NCBI GenBank assembly: GCA_002337215.1
Contig: DDFO01000008.1
Location: 161,404 to 174,372, forward strand
DNA: 12,969 bases
Source of the DNA: Phycisphaerales bacterium UBA1926
Lineage (GTDB): Bacteria > Planctomycetota > Phycisphaerae > Phycisphaerales > UBA1924
Direction of reading: 5' to 3'
Shown: positions 1 to 5,930 of the stretch, piece by piece
How positions within the stretch are numbered: the stretch's first letter is position 1
Layout: every line of letters starts with the position of its first letter
Translations under genes and position numbers: made by a program
The notes under the pieces: model-generated
The model's input: only the letters and a program-made list of their open reading frames with translations
What the model was told of the DNA's origin: nothing
Databases searched by the model: none

Positions 1-183
1 CCGCCCCGCCTTGGTCGCGAGCCCGTCGAGCAAGCGGTCGATGCCGGGGCGGGCCATCGCGCCGATGAACGCGCCGGGCAAGGACTCGCGGATGCGCACG
101 AGCGCGGGCGTGACCATGACCGCATCGCCCACCCAGCTCGGAAGAACCACCAGAATTCGGTTGTCGGTGTTGGGAGGGGGCAT
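1..183 (-). CDS. waaF: Glycosyltransferase family 9, WaaF-like heptosyltransferase (N-terminal 61 codons; truncated by window edge)
   Basis: Reading leftward from ATG at 183-181, 61 open codons reach the window edge with no stop. The N-terminus contains ILVVLPSWVGDAVMVTPAL and then a basic/acidic helix (RIRESLP) and GAFIGAMARPG. The PSWVGD stretch in a first beta-strand/loop is the hallmark of ADP-heptose:LPS heptosyltransferase II (WaaF) within GT9. Such enzymes transfer L-glycero-D-manno-heptose from ADP-heptose to the LPS inner core on the cytoplasmic face of the inner membrane. The start lies 2 nt after the stop of the upstream GmhB-like gene (TGA-CC-ATG), so translation is probably coupled. 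The pathway match with that neighbour supports the call. Only the N-terminal Rossmann-like half is partly visible; the acceptor and nucleotide-sugar sites are outside, so another GT9 member (WaaC/RfaQ-like) cannot be excluded. Confidence 0.75.
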   Translation of the reverse strand, partial: MPPPNTDNRILVVLPSWVGDAVMVTPALVRIRESLPGAFIGAMARPGIDRLLDGLATKAGR

Positions 184-185
184 GG

Positions 186-1106
186 TCAGTCGTCGGATGC
201 GATGCGCGGCCAGAGCGGGCGTGTGTTGCCTCGCCCGGCATGCCAGGCGTTGGTGGCCCGCCGCAGTTCGGCCATGAACGCGGTGGCGGCGAGGCGGTGG
301 GTCGCAAGAGTCGCGGTGACGGATGCTTCGTCGGTGTGGATGGCGAGCAGGGCGACACCCGTGCGCTCGGCGATGGCACGGGCGGCCGATTCAACGGTGG
401 AACGAACATGCTCGTCTGCGAGCGGCGTGCCCTCGGGGGCGCGGAGCGTCACGGTGGTGGCGTCGATGGCGCGGATCTGTGCGCTCGGGGGCGGTACGCT
501 CGGCACACCCTCGGCAAGAATGTGCCGGGCGGCATCGGCCAGCGTCGGGAACCGTTCGTCCGGGCCGATGCGGAGGCAGCGTGCGGGGTGGAGTCCCGCG
601 GCGATGCCGGCGTCGCGGTCGCGCTCGGCGTCGCCCACGAGCCACGACTTCAGCGGGTCGAGGGTGTGCTCGTCGCAGGCCGCGAGGAGCATCCCGGGAT
701 TGGGCTTGCGCCAGTGGTGATCTGCTCGCCACTCATCCAGGACGGCCTCGGGATGGTGCGGGGCGGCGTAGATCCCGGCGAAGAGGGGCTCGCCGGTCGA
801 AGCCGCAAAGAGCTCGGCCGTGCGCGCATTGGTGGCCCGCACCTGGTCGAGCGTCGCGTTGCCCCGGGCGACGCAGCCCTGATTGGTGATCATGATCAGC
901 ACAAACCCGGCCTCGGCGAGGCCGCGGCACGCCTCGACGGCGCCATGCAACGGGCGGACATGGGCTGGGTCGTAAAGATCGCCCCTTGTTTTAGGGAAGG
1001 CGTCGGGCGGGAGCGTCGAGTTCTCGATGAGGGTGTCGTCACGGTCGAGGAAGACCGCGGCGCGCGGCGGGCCGGAGGGTGGGTTGGGGCTGGGGAAGCG
1101 GGTCAT
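186..1106 (-). CDS. gmhB: HAD-IIIA hydrolase, GmhB-like D-glycero-D-manno-heptose-1,7-bisphosphate 7-phosphatase with a C-terminal extension
   Basis: 306 residues. HAD motifs appear in order: DRDDT at 21-25 (nucleophile D21, acid/base D23), TNQ at 74-76, RKPNPGM at 133-139 (K134), and VGDAERD at 157-163 (D159, D163, Mg site). This is the GmhB/HisB-N type of capless HAD phosphatase, which removes the C7 phosphate from heptose bisphosphate in ADP-heptose synthesis in the cytoplasm. Spacing from APHHP (115-119) to RKP matches E. coli GmhB residue for residue as I recall it, but the zinc ligands Cys-x-His...Cys-x-Cys are replaced: A115, H117, H130 and W132 stand there. The core ends near residue 200. 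Residues 201-306 form an extra, unrecognised alpha/beta-looking domain not present in E. coli GmhB (about 190 residues). The gene is tightly coupled to the WaaF-like gene that follows. Phosphatase class is well supported; exact substrate is inferred from motif and neighbour. Confidence 0.8.
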   Translation of the reverse strand: MTRFPSPNPPSGPPRAAVFLDRDDTLIENSTLPPDAFPKTRGDLYDPAHVRPLHGAVEACRGLAEAGFVLIMITNQGCVARGNATLDQVRATNARTAELFAASTGEPLFAGIYAAPHHPEAVLDEWRADHHWRKPNPGMLLAACDEHTLDPLKSWLVGDAERDRDAGIAAGLHPARCLRIGPDERFPTLADAARHILAEGVPSVPPPSAQIRAIDATTVTLRAPEGTPLADEHVRSTVESAARAIAERTGVALLAIHTDEASVTATLATHRLAATAFMAELRRATNAWHAGRGNTRPLWPRIASDD

Positions 1107-1208
1107 GGGACCGGAGGGTATCGCGCCGAGTCGGGAATGGGCGTGCCGGGAAGTTGCGGCTCGTGCGCACAGTGCATACCGTGGCGGCCTGCCTCAGAGT
1201 GAGAACCA

Positions 1209-1222
1209 GCGCAACGTTGCGC
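1209..1222. promoter_or_regulatory. Perfect 14-bp palindrome in divergent spacer
   Basis: GCGCAACGTTGCGC is its own reverse complement. It sits 34 bp before the ATG of the DUF481 gene and about 100 bp before the start of the divergently read GmhB-like gene, in the only spacer (1107-1256) that must hold both promoters. A symmetric dimer-binding operator is plausible. I could not find a convincing -35/-10 pair nearby. A chance GC-rich palindrome cannot be excluded. Confidence 0.35.
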
Positions 1223-1243
1223 AGGTGGTGTTGGGCTACGGAC

Positions 1244-1249
1244 GGGAGA
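1244..1249 (+). promoter_or_regulatory. Shine-Dalgarno site of the DUF481 gene
   Basis: GGGAGA ends 7 nt before the ATG at 1257, supporting that start codon, which also places a normal signal peptide at the N-terminus. Confidence 0.6.
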
Positions 1250-1256
1250 TCCTTGA

Positions 1257-2243
1257 ATGACTCGGAATGTGTGCGCGTTGGTGTTGCTGAGCGGTTCGGT
1301 GCTGGGGTTGGGATCGATCGCGACGGCCCAGGATGATCCGACGGTCTCGAGCGCAGCGGCGCTGCTTGAGCGGCTCCGAGCCGCGGGTGTCGAGTTGCCC
1401 GAGGGCTTTGTGGTCAACGACGACGGCACGGTGACGATGCCGGCGGCGCTGGCGGGCGATGCCGAGACGTTGGAGGAGGCGGCGGGCGAGGCAACCGACG
1501 CCGCTGAATCGGCGGTCGAAGAGGCCGCGGCGGACGGTGCCGACGGGGGTGCTGGGGGCGACCCGGAGAGCGCGGCGGACCTCGACAAGCCCGAGTGGGA
1601 CACGAAGCTGAACATCGGGTTGAATCTCGCGTCGGGCAACACCGAGCAGACCGGGTTCGCGTCGACGATCGTCTCGACGCGCGATACCAAGAAGTCGGCG
1701 TTGACTCTGGATGCCGGGTACTTCTACTCGACCCAGGATGGGGACAAGACCGCGAACCGGTTCACGTCCGGCGTCAACCACGACTGGCTGGTTCCCGATT
1801 CGCCCTGGCTCTTCTTCGCGGGCGGCCGGTACGACTGGGACGAGTTCAAGTCGTTCGACCACCGCGTTTCGGTGAACGGCGGTCTCGGTTACGAGCTGAT
1901 CAAGCGGGATGACCTGAATCTCACGCTCCGCGCCGGTGCCGGCGGGTTCCGGGAGTTCGGCTCAGGGCGTAATGAGTTTGTCCCTGAAGGTTTAGTCGGC
2001 GCGGACCTTGATTGGCAGATCGGCGACAACCAGAGCCTCGTGGCGACGACGCGGATCTTCCCCGATCTCTCGGACACCGGCGAGTTCCGGACGTTCTCGA
2101 CGCTGGGCTGGAAGATCGACATCGACAAGAATGATGGGCTGAGTTTCTCGATCAACGCGATCCACGAGTACATCAGCAGCGTGGACCCCGGCATCGAGAA
2201 GACCGACCTGCAGCTCTTCGCGGGTCTGACGTACGACTTCTGA
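1257..2243 (+). CDS. DUF481 family outer-membrane beta-barrel protein
   Basis: 328 residues. Residues 1-24 form a Sec signal peptide with a hydrophobic core and an ATA-Q cleavage site at 24/25. Residues 25-67 are a short helix/turn segment (LLERLRAAGVELPEGF, then VVNDDGTVTMP). Residues 68-108 are an Ala/Glu/Asp/Gly-rich acidic linker. From W114 to the end is the DUF481 domain (YdiY-like): it begins WDTKLNIGLNLASGNTEQTG and continues as alternating amphipathic strands such as AGYFYSTQDGDKTANRF, LFFAGGRYDWDEF and LNLTLRAGAGGFREFG, ending in FAGLTYDF with the terminal aromatic typical of BAM-inserted barrels. DUF481 proteins are outer-membrane proteins of poorly known role, some induced by salt. 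It is a single-gene unit read divergently from the heptose genes and closed by its own terminator. It has no dockerin-like tail, unlike the other exported proteins here. The acidic linker before the barrel is not part of the usual domain. Confidence 0.85.
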   Translation: MTRNVCALVLLSGSVLGLGSIATAQDDPTVSSAAALLERLRAAGVELPEGFVVNDDGTVTMPAALAGDAETLEEAAGEATDAAESAVEEAAADGADGGAGGDPESAADLDKPEWDTKLNIGLNLASGNTEQTGFASTIVSTRDTKKSALTLDAGYFYSTQDGDKTANRFTSGVNHDWLVPDSPWLFFAGGRYDWDEFKSFDHRVSVNGGLGYELIKRDDLNLTLRAGAGGFREFGSGRNEFVPEGLVGADLDWQIGDNQSLVATTRIFPDLSDTGEFRTFSTLGWKIDIDKNDGLSFSINAIHEYISSVDPGIEKTDLQLFAGLTYDF

Positions 2244-2279
2244 TTCGCTCGGCACGCGGCGAGGAACGCTCGATCAACG

Positions 2280-2301
2280 CCCGGCTTCGGCCGGGTTTTT
2301 C
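2280..2301 (+). terminator. Intrinsic terminator of the DUF481 gene
   Basis: Stem CCCGGC (2280-2285), tetraloop TTCG, stem GCCGGG (2290-2295), then TTTTTC (2296-2301). It lies 36 bp after the stop. The UUCG-type loop and T-run make this a textbook Rho-independent terminator. Confidence 0.9.
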
Positions 2302-2353
2302 GTGCGCCGATTGAGTGGCGCGATCGGAGATCGAGCGTGAAGTTTGGCGCATG

Positions 2354-2386
2354 AAAAACGCCCGGCGGGTGTGCCGCCGGGCGTTT
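2354..2386 (-). terminator. Intrinsic terminator of the multihaem cytochrome gene
   Basis: Perfect 13-bp stem: 2356-2368 pairs with 2374-2386 around loop GTGTG. The run of A at 2354-2358 becomes TTTTT after the hairpin when read leftward. It lies 25 bp past the stop at 2412-2414 and faces the plus-strand terminator at 2280, insulating the convergent pair. The long stem could also slow transcription from the other side, but there is no T-run there. Confidence 0.9.
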
Positions 2387-2411
2387 GGAATGTCGTGGAG
2401 ATGCCGGCCTG

Positions 2412-4265
2412 TTACGGGCAGCCGCCGAGGAAGGTCTGGACGAAGAGCTGGAGATCCGCGAGGTCGTAGACACCGAAGGGCGGTGCTACGTCGGCGTCCG
2501 GCTGCTGGCCCAGGAAGGCGGCGACGAAGCTCTGAAGGTCGGCGAGGTCGAGGACGCCGAAGGGCTCGGCGATGTCGGCGACGTTGCACCCGCCTGACCC
2601 GAAGGTGATCGACGCTTCGTCCATGAGGACGGGCGGGACCTGGTTGAGCGTGGTGTTCCAGAGGTTGTACATGGTGTCACCCGCGGTGTTCGTCACGTTC
2701 TCATCGCGGAGGAACTCGACGTACTCACGGGTCGTGGACTGGTAATAGACGCGGACATCGGCGGACGCGGCACCGGCGGGGATGTTGTAGTTGGTGATGT
2801 CGAAGTTCTCTCCGTCGTTGTAGGTCTGGCCGACAGGTGCGATCTGGAGTGCCTCGTACTCGGCGTTGGTGAAGCCCCGCGCCGGGATGCGGTTGTCCTT
2901 CTCAACCTGATTCATAAGGATGAGGTGGAAGGAGGGCCCGGTGGGGATGCCCGCCTGGGCGGCGACGTCGGGGCTCGCCGACAGCTTCATCTCGTAGACC
3001 TTGGTGTCCGACTCGCTGAGCGTCGCGGTCACGGCGTCGTATGCGCCGCGCTCGGCGATCAGGTTGTCCATGGCGTCGAAGAACTGGACATTCACCCACA
3101 TGCGCCGGCCCTCGGGGTAGCCGGTGGGGAGCTTGTGGCCCGACTCGTTGATGACCTTCACGCTGAGGTCGGGGCCGTCGACCGAGAGTTCGAGATCCGA
3201 AGCGTTCTCGAGCATTTCAACGGTCGCCGCGATCGAGCGATCGACGGATGCCTGATCGAGCCCGGTCTCGACGTCGTCGTAGAGCTCGCGGACGGCGTTG
3301 AGGAGCCAGGTGTTGCCGCCGACCATCTGGTGGGTCGCGATGTCGGTGCGTTCCTCGCCGAAGAAGCAGCTCACGCCTTCCTCGGAGGGCATGTGGCAAT
3401 CCTGGCAGGAGGAGACGAGGGGGTTGTTGCCGCCGAACCGGCCTCCGGAGTCGACCGGGCCGTCCGCGAAGTCGGAGGCGAGCCACTCGGAGTAGGTGCG
3501 CTGCTCGGGGAACTGGGTGGCGGCGGAGTTTGAAACAGGAGGCGTCCGGAGGGCGCCGAGCGCGTAGGAGCCGTCGGGCTGGCGCTCGAACAGCGGGTTG
3601 GAGACGTCGTGGCAGGTTGCGCACATTTCCGACGACTTGTGGAAGGGGGATTCACGCCATTCGTGGACGAAGAAGTCCTGGAGAGCGCGGGGGCCCCGGC
3701 GGCGGTCCTCGGGGTCAACAACGAAGTGGGCCGAATGGGGATCGGTCGGGATGTCGGTGGTGAGGCCGGCGAGGATCGCGGCGTCCTCGGCCGGGGCGCC
3801 GACACCGTTGTTGGGATCCACGGCCCGGTGGCAGAAGTTGCACGAGACACCCTGGAAATCGATGCCCTGGAGTTGGGAACCGTCGGTGGGCGTGGAACGG
3901 CCTGCGAGCCAGCCGCCCGGCGTGTGGCAGCGGAGGCAGGTGTCGCCGCCGCCCTGGGCGTCCTGGTTGGCGATCGCGACGGCGGCCCAGAAGAGCGGGT
4001 CGCGTGCGGCCTGCCCCATCGCGCTGGCGTTCCAGGGGCGGTAGGGCTCGGTGACCTCATCGAAGTTGCCGTGGCAGTTCGCGCAGTCGTTGGAATCCTG
4101 CAACGGAATATTGAGTTCGTTGGGCTGGGTGCCGGGCCCGAAGAAGTCATCGAGGTTGGTGGGCAGGCCCGCGATGGTGACGGCGGCGCCCGCGGCAACA
4201 GCGGTGAGACCGGCCGCCCAGAGCACCTCGGCCCGAGCGATGAACGCACGACGGGTTTTCGACAT
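2412..4265 (-). CDS. Five-haem c-type cytochrome with C-terminal GC-type dockerin-like tail
   Basis: 617 residues. Five CxxCH haem-binding sites are visible: CANCH 61-65, CLRCH 110-114, CNFCH 142-146, CATCH 215-219 and CQDCH 287-291. Possible distal ligands include H177, H180, H201, H209, H312 (in THQMVGGN) and H377. After the haem region a beta-rich domain (about 360-555) starts with NESGHKLPTGYPEGRR (373-388), a motif I associate with multihaem cytochromes of metal-reducing and related bacteria. Residues 560-617 are the tail, C560 to C616, with two copies of the P-F-G-V-x-D-L-A-D-L-Q core. The ATG at 4265 is preferred over one 27 nt upstream because AGAGGGA ends about 5 nt before it and the signal starts there. 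The N-terminus MSKTRRAFIAR resembles a twin-arginine motif followed by an Ala-rich hydrophobic stretch, so export or N-terminal anchoring is expected. Likely role is extracytoplasmic electron transfer; no catalytic family (e.g. nitrite reductase) was recognised. Confidence 0.88.
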   Translation of the reverse strand: MSKTRRAFIARAEVLWAAGLTAVAAGAAVTIAGLPTNLDDFFGPGTQPNELNIPLQDSNDCANCHGNFDEVTEPYRPWNASAMGQAARDPLFWAAVAIANQDAQGGGDTCLRCHTPGGWLAGRSTPTDGSQLQGIDFQGVSCNFCHRAVDPNNGVGAPAEDAAILAGLTTDIPTDPHSAHFVVDPEDRRRGPRALQDFFVHEWRESPFHKSSEMCATCHDVSNPLFERQPDGSYALGALRTPPVSNSAATQFPEQRTYSEWLASDFADGPVDSGGRFGGNNPLVSSCQDCHMPSEEGVSCFFGEERTDIATHQMVGGNTWLLNAVRELYDDVETGLDQASVDRSIAATVEMLENASDLELSVDGPDLSVKVINESGHKLPTGYPEGRRMWVNVQFFDAMDNLIAERGAYDAVTATLSESDTKVYEMKLSASPDVAAQAGIPTGPSFHLILMNQVEKDNRIPARGFTNAEYEALQIAPVGQTYNDGENFDITNYNIPAGAASADVRVYYQSTTREYVEFLRDENVTNTAGDTMYNLWNTTLNQVPPVLMDEASITFGSGGCNVADIAEPFGVLDLADLQSFVAAFLGQQPDADVAPPFGVYDLADLQLFVQTFLGGCP

Positions 4266-4555
4266 CGGATTCCCTCTATCTTCCTGAATCACGGGCGGGC
4301 TCGCAGAAACCGAGTGCCCGGTTCAATTTCTCGACGCGGGACCGGAGGTCGGCAGTGATGGCCGGACCGGTCTGAACAAATACCCCTACGAGACGTTGAT
4401 CTCGTAAGGATATCACAGCATCGGCTGGTTCACAAGGTCCGCGGGTGGGGAATCGGGAGTTGCGGACCCGGAGCAGGCAGCGCATAACGGCGGCGCGGAC
4501 CACCCCTCGGGTTCGGGCGATATCAGGTCCGGAAATCATCCGGGTCGGCGATTGG
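4266..4555 (-). promoter_or_regulatory. Upstream region of the cytochrome gene with candidate promoter and adjoining 20-bp inverted repeat
   Basis: Reading leftward: -35 TTGTGA (4435-4430), 17-nt spacer, -10 TATCCT (4412-4407). Immediately next, at the expected transcript start, is the inverted repeat TACGAGA-CGTTGA-TCTCGTA (4387-4406, perfect 7-bp arms). It would lie just after the -10, where a repressor would block initiation, or form a small hairpin at the mRNA 5' end. The predicted leader is about 135 nt and includes the Shine-Dalgarno AGAGGGA near 4271-4277. The part next to the propeller gene (4441-4555) shows only a weak 5-bp hairpin (4529-4543) without a T-run. An 87-codon open frame across this region has no supporting features. 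Confidence 0.45.
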
Positions 4556-5848
4556 TCAGGGGCACCCGGCGCTGAAGCTGGTCACGAAGGCCTGCACATC
4601 GGCGAGGTCGAGGACGCCTTGGGGCGGCGCGAGGTCCGCGATGGGGTCGCCCGCGAGGAAGCCCTTAACGAAGGCCTGGAGGTCCCCGAGGTCGAGCACA
4701 TTGAACGGCGAAGCGATGTCGGCGGGGTTGCAGCCGACGGCGGCGGCCCAGACCGTGAGGTCGTTCGGGCTTGTGCCGTTGGTGTCAACGGGCGAGTTGG
4801 GGAATGGTGTGAAGTCGCCGGTGCCGGGGTTGATCGAGAAGGAGTAGGCCCCGCGGAGTCCATCGATGGCGGTGGATTCGTCGAGGGCGAAGAGGATGTT
4901 GCCGAGGCTGTCCATCTCGCGGAGGGAACCCTGGAACCCGATGTCGTAGGAGAAGCCGAGCGAGGCGGGGATGCCGGAGGCGTCGAGCGAAAAGGCCCGG
5001 ATCGTGGCGTCGGTGCCGTGGGAGACGTACATGTACGCACCGTCTCCCGAGAACGAGAAGCCCTTGGGCGAGGAGCCGGGCGAGGTGAACGGGCTCCCCG
5101 GGAGCGCCGACAGCGTGCCGTCGGCGGGGTCGATCGTGTAGCCGGCGAAGGCGTTGCCGCCCGCGCTGATGCCGCCTGCGGCGAAGAGCGTCCTGCCGTC
5201 GGGCGTGACCTCGACCGCGACGCCCGAGACCGGCAGGGACTGGGTCTGGACGAGGGTGAGCGAGCCGCCCTGGGTATCGAAAACGCGGACGGTATTCGCG
5301 AACGAGTCGTTGGCGTAGAGCCATCGGCGGTTGGGATGCAGGGCGATGGAGGTGCAGAAGGTGCCGGCGTCGGCGCTGTCGACTTGCGTGAGTTCGTTGT
5401 CCTCGTCGAGGTGGTAGAGGCGGACCTGGTTGGTCTGGCTGAGATCGGTGAGCGGGTAGGCGAGCAGGTCGTTGCTGACCCACTGGATGTCGAGCCCGCC
5501 CTGGGCGAGCGGGAGTTCCTCAACCACGGTAAGTGAGCCGTCCGGGGCGACGGCGTACACGGTGAGGTTCTCGGTGGTGTTGCCCGAGGCGTGGGCGGTC
5601 GCGAGGAATCGACCGTCGGGGGTGATGTCGATGGCGTACGTGTTGCATCCTGGGCAGGGCTGCGACGTGCTGGAGCGGGTGCCGGTGACGGTCTTCGAGA
5701 CGTACGTCAGCACACCGCTTGACTCGATGCGCATGGTCGAGACGCTGCCCTCAAGATTGCCGTTGTTGGCGACGAAGACGGCTGGGTAGTCGGCCTGTGC
5801 GACCGCGAGACTCGAGCACGCTGCCAGAGCGAACGGGGTGATGCGCAT
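4556..5848 (-). CDS. Secreted lactonase/YncE-like beta-propeller protein with GC-type dockerin-like tail
   Basis: 430 residues. The ATG at 5848 follows a strong Shine-Dalgarno (AGAGGAGA, AGGAG 5 nt upstream); in-frame codons further upstream lie in spacer and look non-coding. Residues 1-19 are a short signal peptide (AQA-D cleavage). Residues 20-370 contain repeating propeller-blade motifs: ITPDGRFLATAH, LHPNRRWLYAND, VTPDGRTLFAAG and FSGDGAYMYVSH, each followed by a strand such as TIRAFSLDASG or AGYTIDPADGTLSALPGSPF. This fits the seven-bladed lactonase fold (6-phosphogluconolactonase-like, PF10282 type). A CPGC pair (C65, C68) could form a local disulfide. Residues 373-430 are the tail (CNPADIASPFNVLDL ... 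GCP). Export and the tail argue against a pentose-phosphate role; many such propellers are of unknown function, so binding or scaffold duties are as likely as hydrolysis. Neighbours on both sides carry the same tail. Confidence 0.82.
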   Translation of the reverse strand: MRITPFALAACSSLAVAQADYPAVFVANNGNLEGSVSTMRIESSGVLTYVSKTVTGTRSSTSQPCPGCNTYAIDITPDGRFLATAHASGNTTENLTVYAVAPDGSLTVVEELPLAQGGLDIQWVSNDLLAYPLTDLSQTNQVRLYHLDEDNELTQVDSADAGTFCTSIALHPNRRWLYANDSFANTVRVFDTQGGSLTLVQTQSLPVSGVAVEVTPDGRTLFAAGGISAGGNAFAGYTIDPADGTLSALPGSPFTSPGSSPKGFSFSGDGAYMYVSHGTDATIRAFSLDASGIPASLGFSYDIGFQGSLREMDSLGNILFALDESTAIDGLRGAYSFSINPGTGDFTPFPNSPVDTNGTSPNDLTVWAAAVGCNPADIASPFNVLDLGDLQAFVKGFLAGDPIADLAPPQGVLDLADVQAFVTSFSAGCP

Positions 5849-5872
5849 TATCTCTCCTCTACGGGGCACAGC

Positions 5873-5898
5873 GGGCCGGGTGGTATTCAGCCCGGCCC
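5873..5898 (-). terminator. GC-rich hairpin between the NxxGxxAF gene and the propeller gene (possible attenuator/terminator)
   Basis: GGGCCGGG (5873-5880) and CCCGGCCC (5891-5898) form a perfect 8-bp stem around a 10-nt loop, 32 bp after the stop of the upstream gene and 25 bp before the next start codon. There is no T-run, so it may be an mRNA stabiliser or a partial terminator rather than a true stop. Confidence 0.35.
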
Positions 5899-5930
5899 TC
5901 GGTGCAGCATGACGGAAATCGGCGACGCGA

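Noticed and set aside
1154..1180. TTGCGG ... CATACC as a promoter for the DUF481 gene
   Set aside because: Spacing is 15 nt and both hexamers are weak matches; not reliable enough to list.
240..1202. Long plus-strand open frames opposite the GmhB-like gene, and others opposite the propeller and cytochrome genes
   Set aside because: High GC content leaves several frames open. The products have no recognisable motifs, while the minus-strand frames have clear HAD, haem or propeller motifs.
2415..2588. Classical calcium-binding dockerin
   Set aside because: The tail lacks the D-x-N-x-D-G ligands of cellulosomal dockerins (Ala and Pro stand at positions 3 and 5, with a one-residue insertion). 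I therefore call it dockerin-like and make no claim of calcium or cohesin binding.
4276..4539. 87-codon minus-strand frame upstream of the cytochrome gene
   Set aside because: Arg-rich, no motif, and it overlaps the candidate promoter and inverted repeat. Better explained as regulatory spacer.
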